A stretch of 64,000 nt of DNA from an uncultured Subdoligranulum sp. (GCF_963931595.1 NZ_OZ007030.1:1604481-1668480), one strand, 5' to 3'. Positions 16,558 to 25,993 are shown, numbered from the stretch's first letter. Notes: generated by a model not told the origin, from the letters alone. A program made the numbers and translations.

Positions 16558-18924
16558 TTATGCCTGTTTGTGTGCCGCGCGCAGCTGCCGCCCCTTTTGC
16601 CACAGGGCATCCACCGCCCGGGCCGTGCAGCGCAGCATCGGCAGGGCCAGCGCCGCCAGCACCGCCAGAATCAGCGTTTCCCCCGGCGAAAGAGGGATCA
16701 GTTCCAGCCAGGGGGCGAACAGCACTGCACCGCCCAGCCCCAGCACCGTGCAGCCGCCCCACAGCGCCCAGCGCAGCGGCGTGAAGGGATGGCAGACCCT
16801 GAACAGCACGATGAGACCGGTTTCCAGCACCAGCAGCGTGCTGATGGTGCCCAGCGCCTCACCGGAAAGTCCGAACGCCCAGGCAAAGCCCTGGGCCACG
16901 AACACCAAAAGAAAGTCCGTCACGCCGCCGGGGAGGGCATCGTGGAGCACATTGTGCATGAACTTGCCCCGCACCAGCTCGTAGTTGGGTTCCAGCGCCA
17001 GCACGAAGGAGGGCAGCCCGATGGTCACCGCCGACAGCAGCGAAAGCTGGAGCGGCTGGAAGGGATAGGTCAGCGGCAGGCAGAGTGCCGCCAGGCTGAG
17101 CAGCAGCGAGAAGATGTTTTTCACGAGAAACAGCGACGCCGAGCGCTGGATGTTGTTGATGACCCGGCGCCCCTCGGCCACCACCTGGGGCAGGGCAGCA
17201 AAGTCCGAATCCAGCAGCACCAGCTGGGCCACCTGGCTGGCCGCCTGGGCCCCCGAGGCCATGGCGATGCCGCAGTCGGCGTCCTTGAGGGCCAGCACAT
17301 CGTTGACGCCGTCCCCCACCATGGCCACCGTGTGGCCCGCCCGCTGCAGGGCGTGAACCAGTTTGCGCTTCTGTTCCGGCGTCACCCGCCCGAACACCAC
17401 GCTCTGTCCGGCGGCCTTTGCCAGCTTTTCATCGCTGTCCAGGGTGGCGGCGTCCACCCACCGCTCCGCCCCCGCAATGCCCGCCGCGGCGGCCACATGG
17501 CTCACCGCCCGGGGCTCGTCGCCGGAAATCACCTTCAGCGCCACCCCCTGCTGCGCAAAATACCGGATGGTGTCGGGGGCGGTGGCCCGGATGCGGTTTT
17601 CCAGCGGCAGCAGGGCGAGGAAATCCAGCTGCGTCGGGTCCAGGGGCTTTGCGGGGTCGGGCAGCGGCCCCCGGCAGCGGGCCAGCAGCAGCACCCGGCG
17701 CCCCTGAGCCAGCATCGGTTCCAGCTGCGCCCGGAATTCCGACAGGCGGCTGCCCGCCAGAATGTCGGGGGCACCCACCAGGTAGACCCCCTCCTTGCCG
17801 AAGGACTTGGCGCTGTACTTGTAGGCCGTCTGGAAGGGAACCTGCCCCGTCACCGGCCAGGGTTTGCCTCCCCCGCCGAACCGCGCCTTTAGCGCCCGCC
17901 CGGTGTCGTTGTCCGGCTCCTCGGCACGGTAGTAGCTATTGAGAATCTCCCGGACAGCCGCCTGGGAGGCTCCCCCCAGCAGGAAGGGCTCCTGTGCCTC
18001 CATGGCGCTCTCGGTGATGGTGCCGGTCTTGTCCATGCACAGCACATCCACCCGGGCCAGCGTCTCGATGCAGTTCATGTCCTGGGTCAGCACCCGCCGC
18101 CTCGCCAGCCGCAGCATGCCGATGGCCAGCGCCACACTGGTGAGCAGATAGAGCCCCTCGGGAATCATGCCGATGAGCGCCGCCACGGTGCCCTCCACCG
18201 AGCTGCGCAGATCCAGCGCCAGCACCCCGTGCTGCTTCCAGAACAGCGCCACCCCCACCGGGACCAGCCCCAGCCCGATGGCCTGGATCAGCTTGTCCAG
18301 CGAGCGCATCATCTCGCCCTTGGCCACCTTGTGGCCGTCCGCCTGGGCGGCTGCCGTCAGCTTGCTGGCGTAGCTCTCCGCCCCCACCCGGGTCAGCCGG
18401 GCCGTGCAGTGCCCCGCCACCAGGAAACTGCCCGACCGCAGCGCCGCCCCCGGCCCTTTGGGCACCGCCCGCTCCTCGCCGGTGATCAGCGATTCGTTCA
18501 CCTGGGCCTGGCCTTCCAGCACCACGGCGTCCGCCACGATCTGGTCCCCCGCCCCGAAGGCCACCACGTCGTCCTGCACCAGCGCCTCCGACAGGCAGGA
18601 TACCCACCGGCCGTCCCGCAGACAGCGCACCCTGCGGGCGGAGACCAGCGTCAGTTCATCGATGGTTTTTTTGGCCCGCAGCTGCTGGGCAATGCCGATG
18701 AGGGTGTTGCAGACCACCACCCCCAGGAACCCCATGTTCAGCCAGGACCCCACCGACCCCAGCATGACGGCCAGCACCACAAACACCAGGTTGAAGTAGG
18801 TGCACAGGTTGTCCCGCACGATCTGCCCCACCGTCTTGGTGGGCGACTGGGGCGGCGTATTCACTTTGCCCTGGCGGCGGCGCTCTTCCACCTGGGCCGC
18901 CGTCAGCCCGTTGGTTGCAGCCAT
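16558..18924 (-). CDS. P-type cation ATPase, CtpE-like
   Basis: A 788-residue P-type ATPase. The phosphorylated aspartate is D298 in MDKTGT. The actuator loop is NESLITGE, the hinge is MVGDGVNDVLAL, and helix 4 holds IGMIPEGL. No N-terminal CxxC metal-binding domain is present, which argues against copper or zinc exporters. The TM6 segment GLPSFVLALEPN and overall order match the CtpE/CaxP group, which moves calcium, but the ion is inferred. The start at 18924 (MAATNGL) was preferred over an upstream ATG because GGGGG and GGGAG lie just before it. It stands alone. Confidence 0.88.
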   Translation of the reverse strand: MAATNGLTAAQVEERRRQGKVNTPPQSPTKTVGQIVRDNLCTYFNLVFVVLAVMLGSVGSWLNMGFLGVVVCNTLIGIAQQLRAKKTIDELTLVSARRVRCLRDGRWVSCLSEALVQDDVVAFGAGDQIVADAVVLEGQAQVNESLITGEERAVPKGPGAALRSGSFLVAGHCTARLTRVGAESYASKLTAAAQADGHKVAKGEMMRSLDKLIQAIGLGLVPVGVALFWKQHGVLALDLRSSVEGTVAALIGMIPEGLYLLTSVALAIGMLRLARRRVLTQDMNCIETLARVDVLCMDKTGTITESAMEAQEPFLLGGASQAAVREILNSYYRAEEPDNDTGRALKARFGGGGKPWPVTGQVPFQTAYKYSAKSFGKEGVYLVGAPDILAGSRLSEFRAQLEPMLAQGRRVLLLARCRGPLPDPAKPLDPTQLDFLALLPLENRIRATAPDTIRYFAQQGVALKVISGDEPRAVSHVAAAAGIAGAERWVDAATLDSDEKLAKAAGQSVVFGRVTPEQKRKLVHALQRAGHTVAMVGDGVNDVLALKDADCGIAMASGAQAASQVAQLVLLDSDFAALPQVVAEGRRVINNIQRSASLFLVKNIFSLLLSLAALCLPLTYPFQPLQLSLLSAVTIGLPSFVLALEPNYELVRGKFMHNVLHDALPGGVTDFLLVFVAQGFAWAFGLSGEALGTISTLLVLETGLIVLFRVCHPFTPLRWALWGGCTVLGLGGAVLFAPWLELIPLSPGETLILAVLAALALPMLRCTARAVDALWQKGRQLRAAHKQA

Positions 18925-18954
18925 CTCCCGGCCCCCTTTCCCGATTATCGCATC

Positions 18955-18963
18955 AGTATACCA
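18955..18963 (-). promoter_or_regulatory. Extended -10 promoter of the P-type ATPase gene
   Basis: On the minus strand TGGTATACT, 31 bp upstream of the start codon. A weak TTATTT lies 16 bp further up. Confidence 0.5.
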
Positions 18964-18994
18964 GCGGATTATGAACAAATAAAGGGCCGGTATG

Positions 18995-19031
18995 CAAAAA
19001 GCGGCACACAGAAACCTCTGTGTGCCGCTTG
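18995..19031 (-). terminator. Terminator after prfB
   Basis: A 13 bp stem AAGCGGCACACAG/CTGTGTGCCGCTT is followed on the minus strand by TTTTT. Confidence 0.9.
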
Positions 19032-19045
19032 GGATTTCCTGCCGG

Positions 19046-20167
19046 TTACACGTCCTGCAGTTCGCCGCGGGAACTGGCCTTCAGGTAGGCGTAGATGAAG
19101 CCGTCCAGGTCGCCGTCCATCACAGCCTGCACGTTGCCGCTCTCGTAGTTGGTGCGGTGGTCCTTCACCAGCGTGTAGGGCATGAAGACATAGCTGCGGA
19201 TCTGATGGCCCCAGGCGATCTCGTTCTGGACGCCCTTGATGTCGTCGATCTTCTCCTTATGCTGCTGCAGCGCGATCTGGTAGAGCTTGGCCTTCATCAT
19301 CTCCATGGCGTACTCGCGGTTCTGCAGCTGGCTGCGCTGGGTCTGGCAGCTGGTCACAATGCCGGTGGGCTTGTGGATCAGGCGCACCGCCGAGGAGGTC
19401 TTGTTGATGTGCTGGCCGCCGGCACCCGAAGAACGGTAGACCTGCATCTCGATATCCGCCGGGTTGATCTCCACCTGGATGTTGTCGTTCAGTTCCGGCA
19501 TGACCTCCAGGCTGGCAAAGCTGGTCTGGCGGCGGGCATTGGCGTCAAAGGGACTGATGCGCACCAGACGGTGCACGCCGTTCTCGCTCTTGAGCATGCC
19601 GTAGGCGTTGGCACCCTTGATCATCATGGAGGCAGACTTGATGCCCGCCTCGTCGCCGTCCAGCACGTCCAGCACCTCCACGCTGTAGCCGTGGGCCTCC
19701 GCCCAGCGGGTGTACATGCGGTAGAGCATCTCGGCCCAGTCCTGGGCCTCGGTGCCGCCGGTGCCGGCATGGAAGGTCAGAATGGCGTTGTTGTGGTCAT
19801 ACTCGCCGTTGAGCATCGTCATGAGCTGCAGCTCGTCGATGGCCTTCTCCACGCCCTCCACGGCCTGCTCGCCCTCGCTGGCCAGGGAGGGGTCGTTCTC
19901 CTCCTCGATCATCTCCAGCAGGGTCTCGGCCTCCTCGTACTGGGTGGACAGCTTGCCGAAACGCTCCAGCTTGTTCTTGACTTCGCCCATCTCGCTGATG
20001 ACCTTCTGGCTCTTGGCCTGGTCATCGTAGAATCCGGGCAGCGTCATCTGGTGTTCCAGCTCCGCCAGCCGCTTTTCGCTGGCTTCGATGGAGAGCGCAT
20101 CCCGCAGATCGTCCACCGAGGTCTTCATTCCCCCGAGTTTTGCTTTCAGTTCGTCAATGGTGATCAT
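19046..20167 (-). CDS. prfB: Peptide chain release factor 2
   Basis: A 373-residue class I release factor reading UGA and UAA. The SPF tripeptide ([11 protein letters not shown]) identifies RF2 rather than RF1. The catalytic GGQ lies in [17 protein letters not shown]. The full N-terminal helical domain is encoded in the same frame from the ATG at 20167, with AAGGGG 9 nt upstream. In many bacteria prfB carries an in-frame UGA and a CUUUGA slip site near codon 25. The corresponding codons here (RDALSIEA) have neither, so expression is not under frameshift autoregulation. Own promoter and terminator. Confidence 0.97.
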   Translation of the reverse strand: MITIDELKAKLGGMKTSVDDLRDALSIEASEKRLAELEHQMTLPGFYDDQAKSQKVISEMGEVKNKLERFGKLSTQYEEAETLLEMIEEENDPSLASEGEQAVEGVEKAIDELQLMTMLNGEYDHNNAILTFHAGTGGTEAQDWAEMLYRMYTRWAEAHGYSVEVLDVLDGDEAGIKSASMMIKGANAYGMLKSENGVHRLVRISPFDANARRQTSFASLEVMPELNDNIQVEINPADIEMQVYRSSGAGGQHINKTSSAVRLIHKPTGIVTSCQTQRSQLQNREYAMEMMKAKLYQIALQQHKEKIDDIKGVQNEIAWGHQIRSYVFMPYTLVKDHRTNYESGNVQAVMDGDLDGFIYAYLKASSRGELQDV

Positions 20168-20205
20168 ATCGTTACCCCTTGGTTGGCATAAATTCACATA
20201 ATAGT

Positions 20206-20234
20206 AGTATAAACCATATCCGGAGGGTTGTAAA
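20206..20234 (-). promoter_or_regulatory. Promoter of prfB
   Basis: On the minus strand, TTTACA (20229-20234), a 17 bp spacer and TATACT (20206-20211). Confidence 0.75.
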
Positions 20235-20289
20235 GGGGGATTCCCGCCTCCAAACGGCGCCGGAACGGGGAAACTTCATAGAAAATTCT

Positions 20290-20318
20290 TTGCATTTACC
20301 GCTTCAATGCGGTATAAT
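20290..20318 (+). promoter_or_regulatory. Promoter of the RING/DUF2628 gene
   Basis: TTGCAT at 20290-20295, a 17 bp spacer and TATAAT at 20313-20318. Confidence 0.8.
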
Positions 20319-20347
20319 GGCTCTATGCTATTGGGAGGACACTACAC

Positions 20348-21379
20348 ATGGCACGTTACACTGGAAATCACTGTCCTGTCTGCGAACAGGTCTTTACCGA
20401 CGATGACGACATCGTCGTTTGCCCCGACTGCGGCACCCCCTATCACCGGGCCTGCTGGCAGAAGGTCGGCGCCTGCCTGCATCAGTCAGAGCACGCGGCC
20501 GGCTTTGAGTGGCAGCCGGAATTCGGCCCCGAAGCCGAGGCGGCGGCCCATGCAGCCATCTGCCCCAACTGCGGCACCCACAACGAGCCGGGTTCGGCCC
20601 GCTGCAGCCACTGCGGTGTGCCGCTGCCCCGCCCCGACGAACCGCCCCGGGAGCAGCCCTCCGCCTCGGAGGAAAACGGCCCCATCTATGCCCGGCGTCC
20701 CGGCGCCTACACCCCCGGGAGTGACAGCACCCGCTCGGCCGCGGGCCCTCACATCGACGCCTACGGCGCCGGGGCGGACGGCACCATCTACCGCCGGGAG
20801 GTGGGCCCCGAGGATGCCATCGACGGCATCAAGGCCAAGCACTGGGCCATCTTCCTGGGCCGGTCGCCCATGTACTATCTGATGCAGTTTTTCCGCATGA
20901 GCGAGACCCGCCGGCGCATCACCTTCTCCTTCTCGGCCTTCTTCTTCGGGCCCGCCTATCTTCTCTACCGCAAGATGTGGCGGGAGGGCATCCTCACCGG
21001 CATTCTCTCGGTGCTCTTCTATCTGCCCGGGCTGCTGGACGTGGTGGCCTACTATAACCCCGGCTTCTTCGGTTCGTTGCCGGTGGGCTGGCTGCCCGCC
21101 GCCGCCACCTTGGGTGAGATCGCCAACTGGGCGCTGCGCGTGGTGCTGGCCCTCTTTGCGGTGTCCTGGTACGAAAAACACGCCAAGAACCGCATCGAGA
21201 CGGTCTGCAGCCGCTGCCCCGAGGGGCCGGAGCGCACCCAGGAGCTTTCCCGCAGCGGCGGCACCAACGTGCTGGCGGCTATCCTGTACTTCGCGCTGGT
21301 GGGCCTGGTGGAGGTTGCCTTCCTTTATATGGCAGGCCCCTCGCTGATTAATCTGCTGTTCTACGACATGCGCTGGTAA
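20348..21379 (+). CDS. Membrane protein with prokaryotic RING-type zinc finger, zinc ribbon and DUF2628
   Basis: A 343-residue protein of three parts. Residues 9-43 form a RING/PHD-like zinc site: C9xxC12, C25xxC28, H33, C36 and C43. A second zinc ribbon (CPNCG...CSHCG) follows near residues 75-93. After a disordered Pro/Gly-rich stretch come three or four membrane helices beginning HWAIFLGRSPMYYLMQFF, a DUF2628 signature (SFSAFFFGPAYLLYRKMWREG). Prok-RING_1 fingers in Firmicutes often head such membrane proteins; the function is unknown. The start has GGGAGGAC just upstream. The nucleotidyltransferase gene begins 61 bp later with no clear terminator between, so they may be co-transcribed. 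Confidence 0.82.
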   Translation: MARYTGNHCPVCEQVFTDDDDIVVCPDCGTPYHRACWQKVGACLHQSEHAAGFEWQPEFGPEAEAAAHAAICPNCGTHNEPGSARCSHCGVPLPRPDEPPREQPSASEENGPIYARRPGAYTPGSDSTRSAAGPHIDAYGAGADGTIYRREVGPEDAIDGIKAKHWAIFLGRSPMYYLMQFFRMSETRRRITFSFSAFFFGPAYLLYRKMWREGILTGILSVLFYLPGLLDVVAYYNPGFFGSLPVGWLPAAATLGEIANWALRVVLALFAVSWYEKHAKNRIETVCSRCPEGPERTQELSRSGGTNVLAAILYFALVGLVEVAFLYMAGPSLINLLFYDMRW

Positions 21380-21440
21380 CCCCGCAGGGCGGACCGCACG
21401 CGGTCCGCTCCGCAAAAGGATAGAAAGTAGGAGGATTTCT

Positions 21441-22370
21441 ATGAAAACGGCACTGGTAATCATGGCGGCCGGCATCGGCTCCCGCTTCGGCGGCGGCATC
21501 AAACAGCTGGCGGCTGTCGGCCCCAACGGCGAGATCATCATGGACTATTCCATCCACGATGCCATCGAGGCCGGTTTTGACAAGATCGTCTTCATCATCC
21601 GTCACGACATCGAGGAGGCCTTCAAGGAGGCCATCGGCGACCGCATCGAGGCCACCTGCAAGGCGCTGGGCGTGGAAACGGCCTACGCCTTCCAGGCGCT
21701 GGAGGATGTGCCCGCCGGTTTCTCCGTGCCCGAGGGACGCACCAAGCCCTGGGGCACCGGCCAGGCCGTGCTGGCCTGCAAGGGCATCCTGCAGGAGCCC
21801 TTTGCGGTGATCAACGCCGACGACTACTACGGCAAGGAAGCCTTTGTGCAGCTGCACGACTTCCTGCAGGGGTATGATCCCGCCCAGCCCGGCAAGCTCT
21901 GCATGGCCGGTTTTGTGCTGAAGAACACCCTCAGCGACAACGGCGCCGTGACCCGGGGCATCTGCCAGATGAACGACGAGCACTACCTGACCGGCGTGCT
22001 GGAGACCAGCGGCATCGAAAAGACCGCCGACGGCGCCGCGGCCGGCGGCAAGTCCATCGATATCAACAGTCTGGTATCCATGAACATGTGGGGCCTGACC
22101 CCCGCCTTCGTGGACCTGCTGGAGTCCGGCTTCGTGGAGTTCTTCGAGAAATCCGCCCCGGCCAACCCGCTGAAGGCCGAGTACCTGCTGCCCATCTACA
22201 TCGACGAATTGCTGCAGGCCGGCAAGGTCAGCGTCAAGGTGCTGCCCACCCACGACAAGTGGTTCGGCGTCACCTACGCCGAGGACAAGCAGATTGTCAT
22301 TGACAGTTTTGCCAAGCTGGTGGCCGACGGTGTCTACCGCAAGGACCTGTTCAGCGACCTGAAAAAATAA
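21441..22370 (+). CDS. Sugar nucleotidyltransferase-like protein
   Basis: A 309-residue protein with the nucleotidyltransferase fold of NDP-sugar pyrophosphorylases. The N-terminal nucleotide-binding loop is LVIMAAGIGSRFGGGIKQL, where the lysine contacts phosphates, and the metal-binding aspartates are in VINADDYYGKEAF. The second half holds WFGVTYAEDKQIV, typical of a branch found in Clostridia next to phosphotransferases. The sugar and nucleotide cannot be assigned, and a role in making an activated sugar for the envelope is inferred from family only. AGGAGG lies just before the start. A strong terminator follows. Confidence 0.85.
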   Translation: MKTALVIMAAGIGSRFGGGIKQLAAVGPNGEIIMDYSIHDAIEAGFDKIVFIIRHDIEEAFKEAIGDRIEATCKALGVETAYAFQALEDVPAGFSVPEGRTKPWGTGQAVLACKGILQEPFAVINADDYYGKEAFVQLHDFLQGYDPAQPGKLCMAGFVLKNTLSDNGAVTRGICQMNDEHYLTGVLETSGIEKTADGAAAGGKSIDINSLVSMNMWGLTPAFVDLLESGFVEFFEKSAPANPLKAEYLLPIYIDELLQAGKVSVKVLPTHDKWFGVTYAEDKQIVIDSFAKLVADGVYRKDLFSDLKK

Positions 22371-22382
22371 GCATGCCTTCTC

Positions 22383-22415
22383 TCCCCTGCCGGGCCTTTC
22401 CGGCAGGGGATTTTT
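22383..22415 (+). terminator. Terminator after the nucleotidyltransferase gene
   Basis: A 10 bp stem CCCCTGCCGG/CCGGCAGGGG is followed by ATTTTT. Confidence 0.9.
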
Positions 22416-22417
22416 CA

Positions 22418-22446
22418 TTGACATCCGCCCGGCAACATGCGACAAT
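22418..22446 (+). promoter_or_regulatory. Promoter of the WG/SH3 lipoprotein gene
   Basis: Consensus TTGACA at 22418-22423, a 17 bp spacer and GACAAT at 22441-22446. Confidence 0.7.
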
Positions 22447-22504
22447 AAAGAAAAGAGTACTGCTGAAATCGACAGCTTTTGCGCCCGGAAAGGTGGTGCC
22501 TCCC

Positions 22505-23854
22505 ATGAAGCGCTGTACGCTGCTTTTGTCCCTGTGTCTGCTGCTCTGTGCCTGTACCCCCGCTCCCGGGGAATCCGCCCCGCCGCCGGACGCGACGGCG
22601 GGCGCCCAGACCGCCGAAACCGCCGAGACTGCCACCGGGGAGAGTGCCGGGGCCAGTACCACGCTGCCCGCCGGGTTGGAACCCCTGGACCGGGGGGTGC
22701 TGGACTATGACAACATCCGGCTGGTCTGCCGGTTTTCCGTCTGGAACGAACCGGCCCCCGGCTACTTCACCGCCAGCCGGGACGGCCAGTGGGGCCTGCT
22801 GCGCAACGACGGCAGCGAGGTGCTGCCCTGCACCTTCGACCGGCCGGTGGCGCTTTGTTCCGACGGCGCGCCGCGCTATCCCGCCTGGATTCTGAGCAAG
22901 GGGGATACCGACGCAGCCTACTGGGAGGAGACTTCCTGGTATCTTGCCTCCATCGGGGAGGGGATGGTCTGCGACATGGCCCACTGCGGCCCCGGGTATG
23001 AGTACTATCTCTGGCTGACCGACCGCGGCCAGATGTGCGCCTACATCGGCAGTCTGGGGCCCAGCCTGCCCACCCACATTGCGCCGGCACAGCAGGCAGA
23101 TTACAGCAACTGTTTTCCCACCCGGGACGCCGTGCTGGTGAGCGAGGAGTGGGGCGAGGTGCCCGACCAGTACCAGGAGGAAACCTACCGCTACCGCACC
23201 ATCGACGGCACACCGCTGAACAACTACGAATACCAGCAGGCACAGCCCTTCCTGGACGGCGCTTTGCTGGCGGCGGCCAAGCGGGGCAGCCGGTGGGTCT
23301 ATCTGGACCAGCAGGGCCGGGAGGTCACCGCCCCTGCCTACGAAGGGGTCTACAGCGATATCTGGAACGGCAATTTCCTGGCTTCCCCCCTGCTCAACGG
23401 CTATGCGGCGGTCTGCCGGGACGGCCGGTACGGCCTGCTGGACAGCGCCGGCCAGGAGTTCGTCCCCTGCGCCTACGACGGCCTTGCCTGGGACGGACGG
23501 CTGGGGTGGATCAAGCTGGCCGACGGCTGGCATGGCTTCACGGTGCCCAGCGCCCCCGCCGCCAGCGCAGCCCCCGAAGGGGCCGACACCTGGGACCCGC
23601 TGCAGCACGTTCCCATTGATCTGGTATTTCCCGATATCTGCCAGCCCGAGCGGTACCAGCCCACCTACCGGACCATCTCCTACGACAACCTGAACGTCCG
23701 CGCCGGTCCCGGTGTGGACTATGACAAGGTGGACAGTCTGCCGCCCGGGTCCCCCGTAACCCAGCTGGGGCGCAGCAGCGCCACGGACGGCTGGATCTTC
23801 GTAGCCTGGCAGGACCGTCCGCTGGGCTGGGTCAGCACCGAATACCTGAAATAG
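22505..23854 (+). CDS. Lipoprotein with WG repeats and C-terminal SH3b domain
   Basis: A 449-residue exported protein. The signal peptide MKRCTLLLSLCLLLCAC ends in a lipobox with C17 as the lipidated residue, followed by an Ala/Pro-rich linker. Several WG-type beta-propeller repeats follow (DGQWGLLRNDGSEVLPCTF and RDGRYGLLDSAGQEFVPCAY). The C-terminus is a bacterial SH3 domain (LNVRAGPGVDYDKV ... GWVSTEYLK), which commonly binds peptidoglycan. The ATG at 22505 was chosen for the signal peptide and the AAAGGTGG before it; the frame is open upstream but crosses the promoter. A surface protein held by lipid and cell wall is the best reading. Ligand unknown. Confidence 0.85.
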   Translation: MKRCTLLLSLCLLLCACTPAPGESAPPPDATAGAQTAETAETATGESAGASTTLPAGLEPLDRGVLDYDNIRLVCRFSVWNEPAPGYFTASRDGQWGLLRNDGSEVLPCTFDRPVALCSDGAPRYPAWILSKGDTDAAYWEETSWYLASIGEGMVCDMAHCGPGYEYYLWLTDRGQMCAYIGSLGPSLPTHIAPAQQADYSNCFPTRDAVLVSEEWGEVPDQYQEETYRYRTIDGTPLNNYEYQQAQPFLDGALLAAAKRGSRWVYLDQQGREVTAPAYEGVYSDIWNGNFLASPLLNGYAAVCRDGRYGLLDSAGQEFVPCAYDGLAWDGRLGWIKLADGWHGFTVPSAPAASAAPEGADTWDPLQHVPIDLVFPDICQPERYQPTYRTISYDNLNVRAGPGVDYDKVDSLPPGSPVTQLGRSSATDGWIFVAWQDRPLGWVSTEYLK

Positions 23855-23972
23855 CTGTGCACTGTGCATGAAAACTGCAAAACCTTGACACGCAGTGCTA
23901 TGGAAAACGGAGGATTTTTGCGGTATGGTTAGTACAAAAGAACCGAAAACACACCGCTACAGGAGGGCTATT

Positions 23973-25556
23973 ATGGCAATGAACGAAATGGACCGCAACG
24001 CCTTGACTCCGGAACAGCGCGACGCCCGTCTGGCTTTGGACGTGGAGCGGCTGCTGCGTTTTGGACGCAAGCACAAACTCATCAAGGACCTGGATGTGCT
24101 GGTGGCGCGCAACACGCTGCTGGATCTTCTGGCCCTGCAGGCTCCCAGCGACAGCAAACCGCCCAAGGAGAACCCCGAGACGCCCGCTGCCCTGCTGGAT
24201 GAGATGGTGGAATTGGCCTCCCAGAAAGATCTGTTTGACGGCACGGTGCCCCAGTACCGCATCAACTTCGAGACCCGCCTGATGGGCGCCCTGATGCCCC
24301 GGGAGAGCGAAGTCTGCAAGAAGTTCAAGAAACTCTACGAGCGCAAGGGCGCCAAGGCGGCCACCGACTGGTTCTACGACCTGTGCGTCGTCTCCAACTA
24401 CATCCGCACGACCCAGATCGCCAAGAACATCCAGTGGAATTCCGCCAGCCCCTACGGCGATCTGGAGATCACCATCAACCTGACCAAGCCGGAAAAGGAC
24501 CCCAAAACCATCGCCCTGGAGCGGCTGCAGCCCAAGTCCGGCTACCCCGCCTGCATGCTCTGCAAGGAGAACATCGGCTATGCCGGGCGCATCAACTTCC
24601 CGGCCCGCCAGACCCACCGCATCGTACCCATCACGCTGGCCGGCCAGCAGTTCTACCTGCAGTACAGCCCCTACGCCTACTTCCATGAGCACTGCATCAT
24701 GCTCCACGAGACCCACAAGCCCATGGAGATGGACCGCCAGACCCTGGCGGAGATCTTCGACTTTGTCTCCCAGTTCCCCCACTACACCTGCGGCTCCAAC
24801 GCCGACCTGCCCATCGTGGGCGGCAGCATCCTGAGCCACAGCCACTTCCAGGGCGGCCGCTACGTCTTCCCCATGCAGAAGGCTTCCATCGCCGTCCCCA
24901 TGACCGATATCCGCTATCCCGGTGTCCGGGCCGGTATCCTCAACTGGCCGGTGTCCACCGTGCGGCTGATCGGCCGCAGCAGCCAGCAGACCCAGATCGT
25001 GGCCAACAACATCCTCACCGCCTGGCGCAACTACAGCGACGAGAGCGTGGGCATCCTCTCCCATACCGGGGATACCCTCCACAACACCGTCACCCCCATC
25101 CTGCACTACGATGAGAAGGACGGCTACATCCTGGACCTGGCGCTGCGCAACAACCGCACCAGCGAGGAATACCCCGACGGCATCTTCCATCCCCACAAGG
25201 AATACCACAACATCAAGAAGGAAAACATCGGCCTCATTGAGGTCATGGGTCTGGCCATCCTGCCCGCCCGCCTGAAGGACCAGGGCGCCCAGATTGCCGA
25301 GATCCTGTCCGGCCAGCGCCCCAACACCAGCCGGGAGGAGGGCTCTCCCCTGGCGGTCCACGCCGACTGGATTGACCAGCTGATCGCCAAATACGGCACC
25401 TCCATGGCTCCCCAGGAGGCCAACAACGCCGTCAAGCAGGAGATCGGCACCGTCTTCAGCCACGTGCTGGAGAACGCCGGCGTCTTCAAACAGGACCGCA
25501 ATGGCCAGGATGCCTTCCTGCGCTTCATGCAGAGCGTGGGCTTCCGGGCTCTGTGA
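23973..25556 (+). CDS. galT: Galactose-1-phosphate uridylyltransferase, class II
   Basis: A 527-residue Leloir pathway enzyme exchanging UMP between UDP-glucose and galactose 1-phosphate. The length and the active-site motif SHSHFQGGRYVFPM, with the uridylylated histidine in HSHFQGG, mark the class II (Firmicutes) GalT, as opposed to the 350-residue class I form with HPHxQ. A CxxC-like pair CMLCKEN near residue 200 is also typical. The ATG at 23973 is preceded by AGGAGGG; upstream in-frame starts lack one. galK and galE are not adjacent. TTGACA at 23885-23890 could be part of a promoter but no matching -10 is evident. Confidence 0.95.
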   Translation: MAMNEMDRNALTPEQRDARLALDVERLLRFGRKHKLIKDLDVLVARNTLLDLLALQAPSDSKPPKENPETPAALLDEMVELASQKDLFDGTVPQYRINFETRLMGALMPRESEVCKKFKKLYERKGAKAATDWFYDLCVVSNYIRTTQIAKNIQWNSASPYGDLEITINLTKPEKDPKTIALERLQPKSGYPACMLCKENIGYAGRINFPARQTHRIVPITLAGQQFYLQYSPYAYFHEHCIMLHETHKPMEMDRQTLAEIFDFVSQFPHYTCGSNADLPIVGGSILSHSHFQGGRYVFPMQKASIAVPMTDIRYPGVRAGILNWPVSTVRLIGRSSQQTQIVANNILTAWRNYSDESVGILSHTGDTLHNTVTPILHYDEKDGYILDLALRNNRTSEEYPDGIFHPHKEYHNIKKENIGLIEVMGLAILPARLKDQGAQIAEILSGQRPNTSREEGSPLAVHADWIDQLIAKYGTSMAPQEANNAVKQEIGTVFSHVLENAGVFKQDRNGQDAFLRFMQSVGFRAL

Positions 25557-25569
25557 TTTCCTGACAAAA

Positions 25570-25607
25570 CAAAAATCCGGGAAGGCAATGCCTTCCTGGA
25601 TTTTTTG
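25570..25607 (+). terminator. Terminator after galT
   Basis: A 16 bp stem with one G-T pair (25571-25586 with 25590-25605), an AAT loop and a T-run. Confidence 0.9.
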
Positions 25608-25625
25608 TGCTGCTTTTTCTGCAAC

Positions 25626-25659
25626 AAAAAAGCTCCGAACCACTTGGTCCGGAGTTTTG
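25626..25659 (-). terminator. Terminator of tRNA-Ala
   Basis: On the minus strand a CTCCG/CGGAG stem extended by ACC/GGT ends in six T, directly after the CCA end of the tRNA. Confidence 0.8.
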
Positions 25660-25735
25660 TGGTGGAGATGAGGGGGATCGAACCCCTTACCTCCTGCATG
25701 CCATGCAGGCGCTCTCCCAGGTGAGCTACACCCCC
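25660..25735 (-). tRNA. tRNA-Ala (anticodon GGC)
   Basis: A 76 nt cloverleaf on the minus strand. The acceptor stem starts GGGGGTG and pairs with CATCTCC, including the G3-U70 alanine identity pair. D arm GCTC/GAGC. Anticodon stem CCTGC/GCAGG with loop ATGGCAT, hence GGC reading GCC, the codon favoured in this GC-rich genome. The T arm holds GGTTCGATCC. CCA is encoded. Confidence 0.97.
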
Positions 25736-25768
25736 ACAGGTCTTGCCGTCATCGCTGACAGCTTTATT

Positions 25769-25797
25769 AGTATAGCAGCCTTTTCCCTTTTTGTCAA
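25769..25797 (-). promoter_or_regulatory. Promoter of tRNA-Ala
   Basis: On the minus strand consensus TTGACA (25792-25797), 17 bp, TATACT (25769-25774), about 34 bp before the tRNA 5' end. Confidence 0.85.
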
Positions 25798-25953
25798 GCA
25801 CTTTTTCGAGTTTTTTCTCTTGATTCCTTTTTTGCCTTCCCGCGGTTTCCAGCCGATCCTTCAAAACGACCCGTTTTGCTCCTGCGCAACCTTGGCCAGG
25901 CAGACCTGCGTTTTCCGATGCCCTGCACCGCCGGGCCATCCCAAAGGGAACAA

Positions 25954-25987
25954 CAAAAAAATCCGGATCCATTCAAGGATCCGGATT
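25954..25987 (-). terminator. Terminator of tRNA-Val
   Basis: A perfect 10 bp stem ATCCGGATCC/GGATCCGGAT (25961-25970 with 25977-25986) followed by seven T on the minus strand. Confidence 0.9.
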
Positions 25988-25993
25988 CAAATA

